From contig NZ_CP073754.1 of the NCBI RefSeq assembly GCF_018734325.1, positions 1,550,001-1,614,000 on the forward strand: a stretch of DNA of 64,000 bases, given 5' to 3'. The notes under the pieces were generated by a model. It was given only the letters and a program-made list of their open reading frames with translations, was not told the DNA's origin and made no database searches. The first letter of the stretch is position 1. Each line of letters begins with the position of its first letter. This document shows, piece after piece, positions 24,460-33,616 of this stretch. The DNA comes from Methylomonas paludis (GTDB lineage: Bacteria; Pseudomonadota; Gammaproteobacteria; Methylococcales; Methylomonadaceae). The position numbers and the translations under genes are program-made.

Positions 24460-27400
24460 TGCTCCTTTATACCAAACCAGGCCGCATACAGGGCCGGCAG
24501 GAATAATAGTGTTAATACGGTGGCCACCAGTAAACCGCCCATGATCACCACCGCCATCGGCCCCCAAAATACGCTGCTGGTTAGCGGTATCATGGCCAGA
24601 ATTGCAGCGGCGGCAGTGAGCAGGATAGGCCGCAAGCGGCGGGTGGCGGCTTCGATAATGGCATCCCAGGGCCGGACGCCGGCGGCAATATCCTGATCAA
24701 TCTGATCCACCAGGATCACCGAGTTACGCATAATCATACCCGACAGTGCAATCACCCCCAGGGTGGCGACAAAGCCAAACGGCACCTTAAACAGCAGCAG
24801 AAACACAGTGACGCCTATCATGCCCAGCGGGGCTGTCAATAACACCATCGCGGTGCGTTTGACGCTTTGTAATTGCATCATCAGCAAGGTCACTAAACTG
24901 AACAGCATGACCGGCATCACCGCATTGATAGAGGCTTGGGCTTTTTGACTGCTTTCCACCGCACCGCCTAATTCGATGCGGTAGCCGTCCGGCAATTTGG
25001 CCCGCAAGGGTGCTAGCAAAGGCTCGATTTGCGCAGCCACATCCAGCGCCTGAGTGTTATCGCGGATATCACTCCTAACCGTAAAGGTGGGGAACCGGTC
25101 GCGCCGCCAGATTATGCCTTCTTCAAAACCGTATTCGCTGTGCACCAATTGGCTGAGCGGCACCGATTTACCGTTACGGGCCTGAATATTCACTTCCTCT
25201 ATCAGGGCCGGATTGTTGCGTTCGTCAGCTTCGCCACGCCCCAAAACCTCGATCAATTTGTTACGCTCCCGGTAATCGGTGATTTTATATCCCGATAACA
25301 TGGTATTTAGCACTAAGGAAATATCGCTGGAACTGACACCCAATACTCTGGCTTTGTCCTGATCCACGTTCAGGCGCACCACTTTGCTTGGCTCACCCCA
25401 ATCCAACTGCACATCTTGAGTGTGCGGGTTGCTGCGCATGATTTTGGCTACTTCATCGGCAATAAGCCGGGTCTGGGCTATGTCGCGGCCGGAAACCCGG
25501 AACTGCACTGGAAAGCCCACCGGCGGCCCGTTCTCCAGCCGGTTAAGGCGCACCCGCAGCAGGGTGAAATCGTTGTCCAGCGCGGTACGCAAACGACTCA
25601 GCACTCGTTCGCGGGCTGCCAGATCCTTGGTCAACACCACCAACTGGGCAAAGTTATTTCTATCCAGTTGTTGATCCAGTGGCAGATAAAAGCGGGGCGA
25701 GCCGGCGCCGACATAGCTGACGAAGTTGACAATGTCCGGATCATCTTTAAGCAGGGCTTCGGCTTTCTTGGTTTCGCGTTCTGTAGTCAGAATCGATGAA
25801 CCCTGGGGCAGCAATAAATCCATCAGTATTTCCGGGCGGTCGGAGTAGGGGAAGAACTGTTGTTCGACCATACGGAACGCACCCATGACCAGTACGAATA
25901 ATAAGGCGGTGCCGGTCAGCACCCAGCGCCGGTGGCGCAAACACCCGGCTATCAGTTGCCGAAAGCGCGGATAGATGCCCCGGCTGTAAACATCGGCTTC
26001 GTTATGGATGTTGTCGCTGTGTACATCCGGCAAAATCAGATAGCCGATATAAGGGGTAAAGACAACGGCTACCAGCCAGGACACCAGCAGGGCAATACCG
26101 ACCACAGCGAAAATGGTGAAACAATATTCACCGGCTGAGGACTTGGCGAAACCGACCGGGGTGAATGCGGCTGCCGTGACCAGGGTGCCGGTCAGCATCG
26201 GAAAGGCAGTGGAAGTATAGGCAAAGGTTGCGGCCTTGATCCGGTCCCAGCCTTGTTCCATTTTTACCACGATCATTTCGGTGGAGATAATCGCATCGTC
26301 CACCAATAGTCCCAAGGCGATAATCAGCGCGCCCAGCGATATGCGCTGTAAGTCTATGCCTAGTATTTTCATCACCAGGAAAGTGATGGCCAATACCAGC
26401 GGAATGGATAAGGCCACCACCAGTCCGGTGCGCCAGCCTAGCGACAGGAAGCTGACCGCCAGCACAATGATCACCGCCTCACCCAGACTTTTCATGAATT
26501 CGTTGACCGAATGTTTGACCACGCGCGGCTGATCAGATACCTGATGCACTTCTATGCCGACCGGCAGATTGGCTGACAGGCGGGCGATTTCCGCAGACAG
26601 TTGTTCGCCCAAGGCTAAAATGTCGCCGCCTTTGGTCATTGATACTGCGATGGCAATGCCATCCTCACCCATATAGCGAAATTTGGGCGTGATGGGGTCG
26701 GCATAGCCGCGATACACCTTGGCGATATCACCCAGCCGGAATTGATGGCCATTGGCAACGATGCCGATTTCGCGGATCGCCTCAACCGACTTCAGGTCGC
26801 CGCTGATGCGCAGATAGATCTTGTCGCTGGCGGTCTCGACGCTGCCGCCTGGATTCATGGCGTTCTGCTGGCGCAAGGTCTGGACGATGATCATCGGGTC
26901 TAGACCCAGGGTGGCCAATTTGCGGTGTGAAACCTCGATATAGACTTTTTCCTGTTGCACGCCGATCAAATCCACCTTGGCCACATTGGGTATTCTCAGC
27001 AGTTCCTGGCGCACATCGTCGACATTATCTTTCAGCTCGGCATGAGTGAAACCATCGGCGGTAAAGGCGTAAATAGTGCCGTAGGTATCACCAAATTCGT
27101 CATTAAAAAATGGCCCACGCACACCTTCAGGCAAGGTATTGCTGATATCGGCCAGTTTTTTACGTACCTGATACCAGGCATTGGGTACCTGGGCATTGGG
27201 GGCATAATCCTTGAGATTGACGAAGATGAAACAGCGGCCCGGTTCGGAATAGCTCTGCACAAAATCCAGCCAGGGTGTCTCCTGCAGTTTCTTTTCCAGG
27301 CGGTCGGTTACTTGCTGTTCCATTTCCCGCGCTGTTGAGCCCGGCCATTCGGCAGTGACGATCATCGTCCTGATGGTAAAATCCGGATCTTCAGCCCGGC

Positions 27401-27506
27401 CTAAGCTGAAATAGGCTAGGCCGCCCATCAGGATGGTGACGGCCAACAGATAGGCAATAAAAGACTGATGGCGTAAAGCCCAGTCGGACAAATTCAGGGG
27501 TTTCAT
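24456..27506 (-). CDS. RND-family efflux pump permease
   Basis: A 1,016-residue inner-membrane proton/substrate antiporter of the hydrophobe/amphiphile (HAE1) RND type. It shows the expected layout: TM1 near residues 12-32 (HQSFIAYLLAVTILMGGLAY), a large periplasmic porter domain, TM2-6 (about 335-480) with GLLVDDAIISTEMIVVKMEQ, where the Asp pair of TM4 relays protons, a second periplasmic loop, and TM7-12 near the end. FLSLGWRTGLVVALSIPLVL and GMIMRNSVILVDQI are typical. The sequence resembles the TriC/VexF-like branch, but substrate cannot be predicted. Start overlaps the MFP stop by 4 bp. Confidence 0.95.
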   Translation of the reverse strand: MKPLNLSDWALRHQSFIAYLLAVTILMGGLAYFSLGRAEDPDFTIRTMIVTAEWPGSTAREMEQQVTDRLEKKLQETPWLDFVQSYSEPGRCFIFVNLKDYAPNAQVPNAWYQVRKKLADISNTLPEGVRGPFFNDEFGDTYGTIYAFTADGFTHAELKDNVDDVRQELLRIPNVAKVDLIGVQQEKVYIEVSHRKLATLGLDPMIIVQTLRQQNAMNPGGSVETASDKIYLRISGDLKSVEAIREIGIVANGHQFRLGDIAKVYRGYADPITPKFRYMGEDGIAIAVSMTKGGDILALGEQLSAEIARLSANLPVGIEVHQVSDQPRVVKHSVNEFMKSLGEAVIIVLAVSFLSLGWRTGLVVALSIPLVLAITFLVMKILGIDLQRISLGALIIALGLLVDDAIISTEMIVVKMEQGWDRIKAATFAYTSTAFPMLTGTLVTAAAFTPVGFAKSSAGEYCFTIFAVVGIALLVSWLVAVVFTPYIGYLILPDVHSDNIHNEADVYSRGIYPRFRQLIAGCLRHRRWVLTGTALLFVLVMGAFRMVEQQFFPYSDRPEILMDLLLPQGSSILTTERETKKAEALLKDDPDIVNFVSYVGAGSPRFYLPLDQQLDRNNFAQLVVLTKDLAARERVLSRLRTALDNDFTLLRVRLNRLENGPPVGFPVQFRVSGRDIAQTRLIADEVAKIMRSNPHTQDVQLDWGEPSKVVRLNVDQDKARVLGVSSSDISLVLNTMLSGYKITDYRERNKLIEVLGRGEADERNNPALIEEVNIQARNGKSVPLSQLVHSEYGFEEGIIWRRDRFPTFTVRSDIRDNTQALDVAAQIEPLLAPLRAKLPDGYRIELGGAVESSQKAQASINAVMPVMLFSLVTLLMMQLQSVKRTAMVLLTAPLGMIGVTVFLLLFKVPFGFVATLGVIALSGMIMRNSVILVDQIDQDIAAGVRPWDAIIEAATRRLRPILLTAAAAILAMIPLTSSVFWGPMAVVIMGGLLVATVLTLLFLPALYAAWFGIKEQ

Positions 27507-28633
27507 GGATTTGCTCCCAGGATGCGCACTTTTTGTCCCGCGATCAGTTTGTGGACGCCGGCAGTAATCACCGCTTCGCCGGCGCTGATGCCACCCAGCA
27601 CTTTGGCGTTAGCCTCGTCATAACCGGCCATGGTGACGGTACGGATCTGGACGGTACTGGTCTGTTTATCAAATACCCACACTGCCGGTTGGCCGTGTTG
27701 CTGAGTCAGCGCAGTCAAGGGCAGCCAAGCCACGGGTTGTGGCTCGTTTCTTTCCACCTGCACGGTGGCGGTCATGCCCATGACCACGTTCGCATCAGCG
27801 CCGGGTATCGATACCTTGACCGTATAAGTGCGCAGCACCTGATCCACGCTAGGGGAAACCTCCCGCAGTCGCCCGACATAGAAATGCTCAGGATAGGCCC
27901 ATAAACTGACTTTGATTGAGCTGGCGGCACGCAGATCCTGCAAGCGATTTTCCGGGACGCTGATCACAACTTCTTGTTCATTGGTTTGGGCCAGCCGCAC
28001 GATGCTTTGACCGGACGCAACGATTTGCCCCGGTTCGGCATCGACTGCGGTGATAACGCCGGCTTGCTCAGCCCGCAGTTCTGTGTAATTTGATTTGCGG
28101 GCATAGCTGCCCAGCGTGGCGCGTGCCGCTGCCAGGCGGGCAGCAGTGGTGCGGACTTGGTCCTGGCGACGCTCCACAGCGGCCGGACTGGCTAGGTTCT
28201 GTTTCTGCAGATTGCTAAGATGATTTAGATCTTTGTTGGCCTGATCCAGCTCGGCCTGTGCTGCCGCCAATTGTGCCGATACTCCGGCTTCGTCAAGCCG
28301 GACATCAGCCGGATCCAGAGTTGCCAGCAACTGGCCGCGCTCGACGGCGGTTCCCACGTCCACCAGACGCTTGAGCAGTTTGCCGCCAACCTGAAAAGCC
28401 AGCGGGCTTTCATGGCGAGCGCGGATTTCACCTGAATAACGGGCGGTGATGGCGGCTTGGCGAAATTGCACATCGGTAATCCTGACCGGCCTGGGTGCCG
28501 GCTCTGTGGTGTCGGGTTCGGAGCAGGCGGCCAGAAAAATGCTGCCGGCTAACAGTATAGCCACCCTCAACCACTGCTTACCCGTGCCTAATGGACGATC
28601 TGATGTCTGGAATAGGGTGTTGGCATGGCTCAT
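27503..28633 (-). CDS. RND efflux periplasmic adaptor (membrane fusion protein)
   Basis: Links the permease to the outer-membrane duct. The ATG at 28633 (MSHANTLFQTSD) has a GAGGAG ribosome site and overlaps the tetR stop by 4 bp; longer frames upstream overlap tetR and are unlikely. A signal peptide with lipobox FLAAC places a lipidated Cys at position 37. Then come the barrel/lipoyl halves (PLAFQVGGKLLKRLVDVGTA; ELRAEQAGVITAVDAEPGQI) around an alpha-hairpin coiled coil (AQLAAAQAELDQANKDLNHL), a beta-barrel and the membrane-proximal domain. 376 residues, normal. Confidence 0.94.
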   Translation of the reverse strand: MSHANTLFQTSDRPLGTGKQWLRVAILLAGSIFLAACSEPDTTEPAPRPVRITDVQFRQAAITARYSGEIRARHESPLAFQVGGKLLKRLVDVGTAVERGQLLATLDPADVRLDEAGVSAQLAAAQAELDQANKDLNHLSNLQKQNLASPAAVERRQDQVRTTAARLAAARATLGSYARKSNYTELRAEQAGVITAVDAEPGQIVASGQSIVRLAQTNEQEVVISVPENRLQDLRAASSIKVSLWAYPEHFYVGRLREVSPSVDQVLRTYTVKVSIPGADANVVMGMTATVQVERNEPQPVAWLPLTALTQQHGQPAVWVFDKQTSTVQIRTVTMAGYDEANAKVLGGISAGEAVITAGVHKLIAGQKVRILGANP

Positions 28634-29253
28634 CGTTGCACTCCTCTGATCATTGCATTTATGGTTAAGTTTGCAGTGGCTTCTACGCTGCACCACTCGA
28701 TCCAGGGATCGCCATATTTGGTGATATGCAGCGCGGTGACCCCATGCACGCCGGCCCAAAAAGCCTGGGCCAGCAAGTTGGCATCTGCCAGTTCCGGCAG
28801 CAGCAGTTGCCGGGCAATGGCTTCGCTGAGGGTGTTCAACAGCAGCAGATAACCGTCGGTTTCCGGATTGCCATGGCCCATTTCCGCCAGTTCTTCGACT
28901 TCGGAGTGGCGGTTGCTCATAAACATCAGCCGGTAGTGGTTGGGGTGGGTGATACCGAACGCTACATAAGCCATGCCTATTTTACGCAACCGTTCCAACG
29001 GCTCCGGCTCAGTGGCGACGCTTTGCACGGCTTGAGTCAAAGCCATCGAATCCACCCGGCACAGCTCACGTATCAATGCGTCTTTGTCCTTGAAATGCAG
29101 ATAAATGGTGGTAGCGGAATACTCGATCACCCCGGCTATGCTGCGCATGGTCACAGCATCATAGCCTTCGGTGGCAAACAGTTCGCGTGCGGCATCCAAG
29201 ATTTTGTTGCGGATTTTTAGGCGGTCCCGCTCCCGCCGTTCGGAAATGCTCAT
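28630..29253 (-). CDS. TetR-family repressor of the efflux operon
   Basis: An N-terminal TetR helix-turn-helix (ILDAARELFATEGYDAVTMR, then SIAGVIEYSATTIYLHFKDKDAL) and an all-helical ligand-binding domain with a TetR_C-type ending. I start at 29253 (MSISERRERDRLK), since the frame upstream runs through an inverted repeat (29273-29299) that is better read as the operator. First gene of the tetR-MFP-RND-OMF operon, with overlapping stop/start codons throughout. By analogy it represses the whole operon until a substrate of the pump binds; the inducer is unknown. Confidence 0.92.
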   Translation of the reverse strand: MSISERRERDRLKIRNKILDAARELFATEGYDAVTMRSIAGVIEYSATTIYLHFKDKDALIRELCRVDSMALTQAVQSVATEPEPLERLRKIGMAYVAFGITHPNHYRLMFMSNRHSEVEELAEMGHGNPETDGYLLLLNTLSEAIARQLLLPELADANLLAQAFWAGVHGVTALHITKYGDPWIEWCSVEATANLTINAMIRGVQR

Positions 29254-29272
29254 AAACACCATTAATTTACTT

Positions 29273-29299
29273 AACAGTGTTATCTTAATTATCATTGTT
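29273..29299. promoter_or_regulatory. Putative TetR operator
   Basis: Inverted repeat AACAGTGTTA-7 bp-ATCATTGTT lies 20-46 bp upstream of the repressor start, in an AT-rich promoter-like stretch. A palindrome directly in front of an autoregulated tetR is the usual arrangement. Confidence 0.6.
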
Positions 29300-29379
29300 A
29301 TTTATTGTCAACAGATATTTGATCATAACTGAATTAATTCTAACTGCTGTGCTAATTATTAATTTAAAAACAAGCAGTT

Positions 29380-29405
29380 GTAGGATGTGTTAAACGCAGT
29401 GCATC
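29380..29405 (+). repeat. REP family B palindrome
   Basis: GTAG head followed by GATGTGTTAAACGCAGTGCATC, with downstream sequence (AAGTACTTG, ATGGATCATGCT, TTTACGCTG) shared with the copies at 3230 and 54012. Stands between the efflux operon and the PEP-CTERM gene. Confidence 0.7.
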
Positions 29406-29605
29406 ACTCGGTGCTAAGTACTTGTTTAAATATGGATCATGCTACTTTACGCTGAATAATGCCTAAAATTGTCCCCAAAACTTATTGTGAAATAATTAGC
29501 TAATATGCTAGAGTTCGGCAGCGTACATACACTTAGCCCCTATAAACCCAAGTTATTCTTATTGAGGCATACTAAAGTCTAGTGTCCACCAATCTTATTT
29601 TGCCG

Positions 29606-29662
29606 GATACGGTGGCGGATGCGCTGAACGCAGTGATGCGTATCAATCGCGCGCGATACGCT
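29606..29662. repeat. REP-like palindromes upstream of PEP-CTERM gene
   Basis: GGATGCGCTGAACGCAGTGA resembles family B, and GCGTATCAATCGCGCGCGAT ACGC (29639-29662) is a hairpin with arms GCGTATC/GATACGC. No gene is seen between 29300 and 29730. Confidence 0.45.
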
Positions 29663-29730
29663 TCCAGATTTACGTTGAATAATTACCAAATTTATAATCA
29701 ATCTGAAACACACGAGCCAAGGAAAAACAC

Positions 29731-30492
29731 ATGCAACACGGGAAAATCCTATTGACTGCCACTATGCTGTTGAGCCTCAACAGCCTAAATGCCCAAGCTA
29801 ATTTATACATCACTGGCGGCGGCCTAGGGGTTTACGACAGCGGCATCAATGCCACCTGGACTCGAGATGCCAACCTGTTAGGCAGTTGGGAAGGCGCTTA
29901 TCAATCCACCAGTTACAATAATATCGTCACTGCGATCATCAATGCCAGTAGTGGGGTAATCCATGATACCCCCAATGGTTTCGATCCTACCGGCACTTAC
30001 ACCCTGACTGCCGCTGATTTTGGCAGTGGTGGCACGGTAGACTGGTGGGCTGGTCTGGCGTTTGTCAATTACCTGGATACCCAGCATTATGCCGGCTCAA
30101 GTCAATGGGCTTTACCCTCGACTCCAGATACGGTTCCATCATATGGTTACAACCAAACCGACAGTCAACTAGGTGAGCTGTTTTACAACGAATTAGGTGG
30201 CACAGCATCCAATCCCATTCCCTCTGGTCCGTTCAGCAATGTGCAATCCCTTGCGTACTGGTCTGGTACGGAGTTTACGGCCAATCCTTCCCTGGCACCT
30301 ACTCCTTACCTGGCATGGAACTTCCTTAGCTACAATGGCTTCCAGGATATCAACTTTAAGAACGCCCAGTTTTCGGTATGGGCAGTCAGCCCCGGCAGCA
30401 TTGCCGCCGTACCGGAAGCCAATATAATCTACTTGTTTGGCACCGGCTTGTTAGGTTTGCTTGGCTTAAAACGACGCGGCACCATTAAGTAA
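29731..30492 (+). CDS. Secreted DUF1566-like protein with PEP-CTERM-type sorting signal
   Basis: A 253-residue exported protein. Signal peptide MQHGKILLTATMLLSLNSLN-AQA is followed by an Lcl/DUF1566-like domain (DANLLGSWEGAY; TVDWWAGLAFVNYLDTQHYA; WALPSTPDT; SLAYWSGTEF; FSVWAVSPG), an architecture seen in many surface proteins. The C-terminus has VPEA, a hydrophobic helix (YLFGTGLLGLLGL) and a basic KRR end, the tripartite PEP-CTERM signal recognised by exosortase. It should thus be cleaved and anchored or released at the cell surface. Binding partner unknown. Good ribosome site (AAGGAA) 9 bp before the ATG. Confidence 0.85.
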   Translation: MQHGKILLTATMLLSLNSLNAQANLYITGGGLGVYDSGINATWTRDANLLGSWEGAYQSTSYNNIVTAIINASSGVIHDTPNGFDPTGTYTLTAADFGSGGTVDWWAGLAFVNYLDTQHYAGSSQWALPSTPDTVPSYGYNQTDSQLGELFYNELGGTASNPIPSGPFSNVQSLAYWSGTEFTANPSLAPTPYLAWNFLSYNGFQDINFKNAQFSVWAVSPGSIAAVPEANIIYLFGTGLLGLLGLKRRGTIK

Positions 30493-30497
30493 TTCGA

Positions 30498-31907
30498 TTA
30501 GTTGGCATTTTTTGTGGTTTTGCTGGATTCGCCGTCGGGCAATCCAGCAAAACCGCTAGCAACCGGTTTGCGCATGGTGACAAACTCTTCGGCAGCGGTG
30601 GGGTGGATGCCTATGGTGGAATCAAACACGGCTTTGCTGGCTCCGGCGCGGATGGCGATGGCCATACCCTGGATAATTTCGCCGGCATCGGCACCCACCA
30701 TGTGTACTCCCAGCACTTTATCGGTGCTGCGTTCGACCACCAATTTCATCAGGGTCTTCTGATTCAGGCCGGACAGGGTGTGTTTCATCGGCGTGAATAC
30801 CGATTTATAAACATCAATGTCCGGATAACGTTTGCGGGCGGCGGCTTCAGTTAAACCCACTGTGCCGATATTGGGCTGGCTGAACACGGCGGTGGGGATA
30901 TGATCGTAATCAACCGGGCTGGCACTGTGACCATACAGCTGGTTGACCAAAGCCGTGGCTTCGGCGGTGGCAACCGGAGTCAGATTGAAGCTGTTGGCCA
31001 CATCACCCAAGGCGTAGATAGACGGGATATTGGTCTGGTAAGCCGGATTTATCTGGATAGCGCCTTTATCGGTCAGCGCCACGCCGACCGCTTCCAGCCC
31101 CAAACCGGCGGTATTGGCGGTTCTGCCGGTGGCATATAACACCAGATCGGCGGCGATGGCCTGATTCTCCCCGAAATGGGCCAGCAAGCCATCTGCAGTT
31201 TGGCTAATCCGGCTGATATCGGTATTGAGGCGAATGTCGATGCCTTGTTTGCGCATTTCCTCGGCCAGAAAATCGCGGATATCATTATCAAAGCCGCGCA
31301 GTAAGCGGTCTCCCCGATAACACAGCGTGGTTGCAACGCCCAGACCATGCAGTATACCGGCAAATTCCACGGCTATATAACCACCGCCGACGATCAGCAC
31401 CCGTTTGGGTAGTGCCGGCAAGGCAAACATTTCGTTGGAACTCACCACCAGTTCGCGGCCCGGAATGTCCGGGATAGCCGGCCAGGCCCCGGTGGCGATC
31501 AGAATTCGTTCGCAGCTAAAGGTCTGTTCACCCACCCTGACAGTATGGGCATCCACCAGACTGGCCTGGCCGTTGATGATTTGCACACCGGTATTTTCCA
31601 GCAGGCCGGCATAAATTTTTTGCAGGCGTTGAATTTCCCGGTCTTTATGGGCCAGTAACACCGACCAATCGAATTTCGGCGTACCCAGCGACCAGCCAAA
31701 GCCGGGAGCGGCGGCAAAATCTTCTTGAAAATGGGCGGCATAGACAAACAGTTTTTTCGGCACACAGCCGACATTGACGCAGGTGCCGCCCAGGTAGCGA
31801 TTTTCGGCAATCGCGACCCTAACTCCCAGGCCGGCGGCCATCCGCGCTGCCCGAACCCCGGCTGAACCGGCACCTATTACAAATAAATCAACATCGTAGT
31901 CAGTCAT
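30498..31907 (-). CDS. gor: Glutathione-disulfide reductase
   Basis: A flavoprotein that reduces oxidised glutathione with NADPH in the cytoplasm. FAD site GAGSAGVRAARMAA near residue 12, redox-active disulfide C43/C48 in GGTCVNVGCVPKK, NAD(P) site VGGGYIAVEFAGILHGLGV, second FAD motif YALGDVANSFNLTPVA and the C-terminal GIHPTAAEEFVTMRKP block with the catalytic His. The 469 residues are slightly longer than usual: the last ~15 (GFAGLPDGESSKTTKNAN) are encoded by a REP-like palindrome (30516-30554). The gene lies next to a peroxiredoxin and divergent oxyR, forming a peroxide-defence cluster. Confidence 0.93.
   Translation of the reverse strand: MTDYDVDLFVIGAGSAGVRAARMAAGLGVRVAIAENRYLGGTCVNVGCVPKKLFVYAAHFQEDFAAAPGFGWSLGTPKFDWSVLLAHKDREIQRLQKIYAGLLENTGVQIINGQASLVDAHTVRVGEQTFSCERILIATGAWPAIPDIPGRELVVSSNEMFALPALPKRVLIVGGGYIAVEFAGILHGLGVATTLCYRGDRLLRGFDNDIRDFLAEEMRKQGIDIRLNTDISRISQTADGLLAHFGENQAIAADLVLYATGRTANTAGLGLEAVGVALTDKGAIQINPAYQTNIPSIYALGDVANSFNLTPVATAEATALVNQLYGHSASPVDYDHIPTAVFSQPNIGTVGLTEAAARKRYPDIDVYKSVFTPMKHTLSGLNQKTLMKLVVERSTDKVLGVHMVGADAGEIIQGMAIAIRAGASKAVFDSTIGIHPTAAEEFVTMRKPVASGFAGLPDGESSKTTKNAN
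30516..30554. repeat. Perfect palindrome inside the 3' end of gor
   Basis: Arms GGTTTTGCTGGATT and AATCCAGCAAAACC (14 bp, no mismatch) with an 11-nt loop CGCCGTCGGGC. The core resembles the palindrome at 45890-45918 (GCTGGAT, CGCCG.CAGGC, ATCCAGC). It codes for the last residues of the reductase and could also fold in the mRNA as a terminator-like hairpin. Confidence 0.8.
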
Positions 31908-31965
31908 GGGATTTTTCCGTCAGAATAAAAGTGACCGGGCTGAACAGGCCCGGTCTGTCGGGTGA

Positions 31966-32490
31966 TTAAGCCTGCTGCAGATAAGCCAGCATGTTATCGG
32001 CAGCGCTGATGGTGAATGGGTCTTCCGGGTGATTATCGGCTTTACCGGGTTCACTGAACAGTTTAATAATCTTGCCGTCCTCTACCAGCATGGCATAACG
32101 CCAGGAACGATAGCCAAAGCCCAGATTTTCCTTTTTGACCAGCATGCCCATGCCTCTGCTAAAGTCGCCATTACCGTCCGGCAACATTTTTATATGGCTG
32201 ATGCCAAGATGTTTGCCCCACTGAAACATGGTGAAGGCATCGTTGACACTCAAGCAATAGATGTCATCGATACCCTGATCGATAAACGCTTGATATTTAG
32301 CCTCATAGCCCGGCAAATGGGTGTTGGAACAAGTTGGTGTGAAAGCACCGGGCAGCGCCACAATCACCACTGTTTTGCCGCTGAAAATATCGCTGCTGCT
32401 GACATCCTGCCAGCGGAACGGGTTATCACCGCCCAGGCTTTCATCGCGAACACGGGTTTTAAAGATTACATCAGGTACGTTTACAGTCAT
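31966..32490 (-). CDS. Peroxiredoxin (Prx5 family)
   Basis: A thiol peroxidase of 174 residues. The peroxidatic cysteine is C54 in PGAFTPTCSNTHLPGY, the signature of the Prx5 group; the IKMLPDGNGDFSRGMGMLV block and RSWRYAMLVEDGKI are also typical. It matches the peroxiredoxin part of hybrid Prx5-glutaredoxin proteins but has no glutaredoxin domain, so it probably uses glutathione or a separate glutaredoxin, which fits the neighbouring gor. It is divergent from oxyR with a 147-bp shared promoter region and is a likely OxyR target. Confidence 0.92.
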   Translation of the reverse strand: MTVNVPDVIFKTRVRDESLGGDNPFRWQDVSSSDIFSGKTVVIVALPGAFTPTCSNTHLPGYEAKYQAFIDQGIDDIYCLSVNDAFTMFQWGKHLGISHIKMLPDGNGDFSRGMGMLVKKENLGFGYRSWRYAMLVEDGKIIKLFSEPGKADNHPEDPFTISAADNMLAYLQQA

Positions 32491-32608
32491 GGAAATCTCC
32501 AGTTTTTTATTAAGTAGCTTGCAGGCAGTGCCTGCTGGTTTTGTTTGGTACGCTGATAGTCTAAAACCGGATTGTTGCTAAATAAAATCGATTGTTTTTA
32601 TAATAACG

Positions 32609-32623
32609 ATAGATTGCGTCTAT
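32609..32623. promoter_or_regulatory. Candidate OxyR-binding half
   Basis: ATAGATTGCGTCTAT fits the ATAG-N7-CTAT spacing of OxyR sites. It lies 15 bp before the oxyR start and in the region shared with the divergent peroxiredoxin. A second half at the expected spacing is weak. Confidence 0.5.
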
Positions 32624-32637
32624 TTATACACTAAGTC

Positions 32638-33528
32638 ATGAACTTGCGAGATTTACATTATTTGGTAGCAGTGGCCGACCTGCACAGTTTTGTCCAGGCA
32701 GCCCAACGCTGTTTTATCAGTCAGCCGACTTTGAGTATGCAAATCAAAAAATTGGAAGACAGTCTGGGGGTGCAGATTTTTGAGCGCAGTAATAAAAAAG
32801 TGCTGATTACCCCTATCGGTGCGGCCATTATTGCTTCAGCACGGCGCATTATTCAGGAAACCGAGCTGATCGAAGCGCTGGCGGAAAATGCCCAAGACCC
32901 CTTGGCCGGCAAGTTGCGACTGGGCGGCTTTCCCACCTTATCAACTTATCTGTTTCCGCAATTGGCGATATTGATCAAGCAGAACCTGCCCGGTATTCAT
33001 CTGATCCTGGTGGAAGAAAAAACCGACGGCTTGCTGCAGCAATTAAAAAATGGCGAACTGGATGCGGCCTTGCTGGCCTTGCCGCTGGCAGAAGAAGGTC
33101 TGGAAACCTGCTTGTTATTTAGCGATGAATTTTTGCTGGCAGTGCCCAGCACTGATGCTCTGGCCGCCAGAACAAAGATAAAACAGGTGGATTTGGCCGG
33201 CCGGCAAGTATTATTGCTGGACGAAGGTCATTGTTTGCGCGGTCAGGCCCTGCAGGTTTGCCGGATCAATGGTGCCGACGAACATCAGGATTTACGCGCC
33301 ACCGGCCTGGAAACCCTCCGACAAATGGTAAAAGCCGGTGCCGGTATGACTTTTATGCCGGAAATTGCCGTCCGGCCCGACGAAGCCGGCATCCGCTACC
33401 TCCGCTTCGCCGCACCAGCCCCGTATCGTCATATCGCCCTGGTGTGGCGCAAGACCAGTGTGCGGACAACATTGTTTAACGAATTAAGCCGTTTGGTGCA
33501 GCAGGCCGTTCAACCACCCAGTTGCTGA
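32638..33528 (+). CDS. oxyR: OxyR, peroxide-sensing LysR-type regulator
   Basis: A 296-residue LysR-family activator that senses H2O2 through an intramolecular disulfide. The N-terminal winged helix-turn-helix is at about residues 1-60 (RDLHYLVAVADLHSFVQAAQ, FISQPTLSMQIKKLEDSLGV). The sensing cysteines fall exactly at C199 and C208 in LLDEGHCLRGQALQVC, the positions known from E. coli OxyR, followed by the conserved ATGLETLRQMVKAGAGMTFM. This makes OxyR much more likely than another LysR protein. Divergent from the peroxiredoxin gene, with gor beyond; autoregulation through the intergenic site is likely. Confidence 0.95.
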   Translation: MNLRDLHYLVAVADLHSFVQAAQRCFISQPTLSMQIKKLEDSLGVQIFERSNKKVLITPIGAAIIASARRIIQETELIEALAENAQDPLAGKLRLGGFPTLSTYLFPQLAILIKQNLPGIHLILVEEKTDGLLQQLKNGELDAALLALPLAEEGLETCLLFSDEFLLAVPSTDALAARTKIKQVDLAGRQVLLLDEGHCLRGQALQVCRINGADEHQDLRATGLETLRQMVKAGAGMTFMPEIAVRPDEAGIRYLRFAAPAPYRHIALVWRKTSVRTTLFNELSRLVQQAVQPPSC

Positions 33529-33616
33529 TCTGCTGGATAAATACCCCGGCCAGATCAGGCCAAGCGTTTAAAATAGTCAGATATTGACTATGCCCCTGTA
33601 ACCTAAATAAGCAGAA

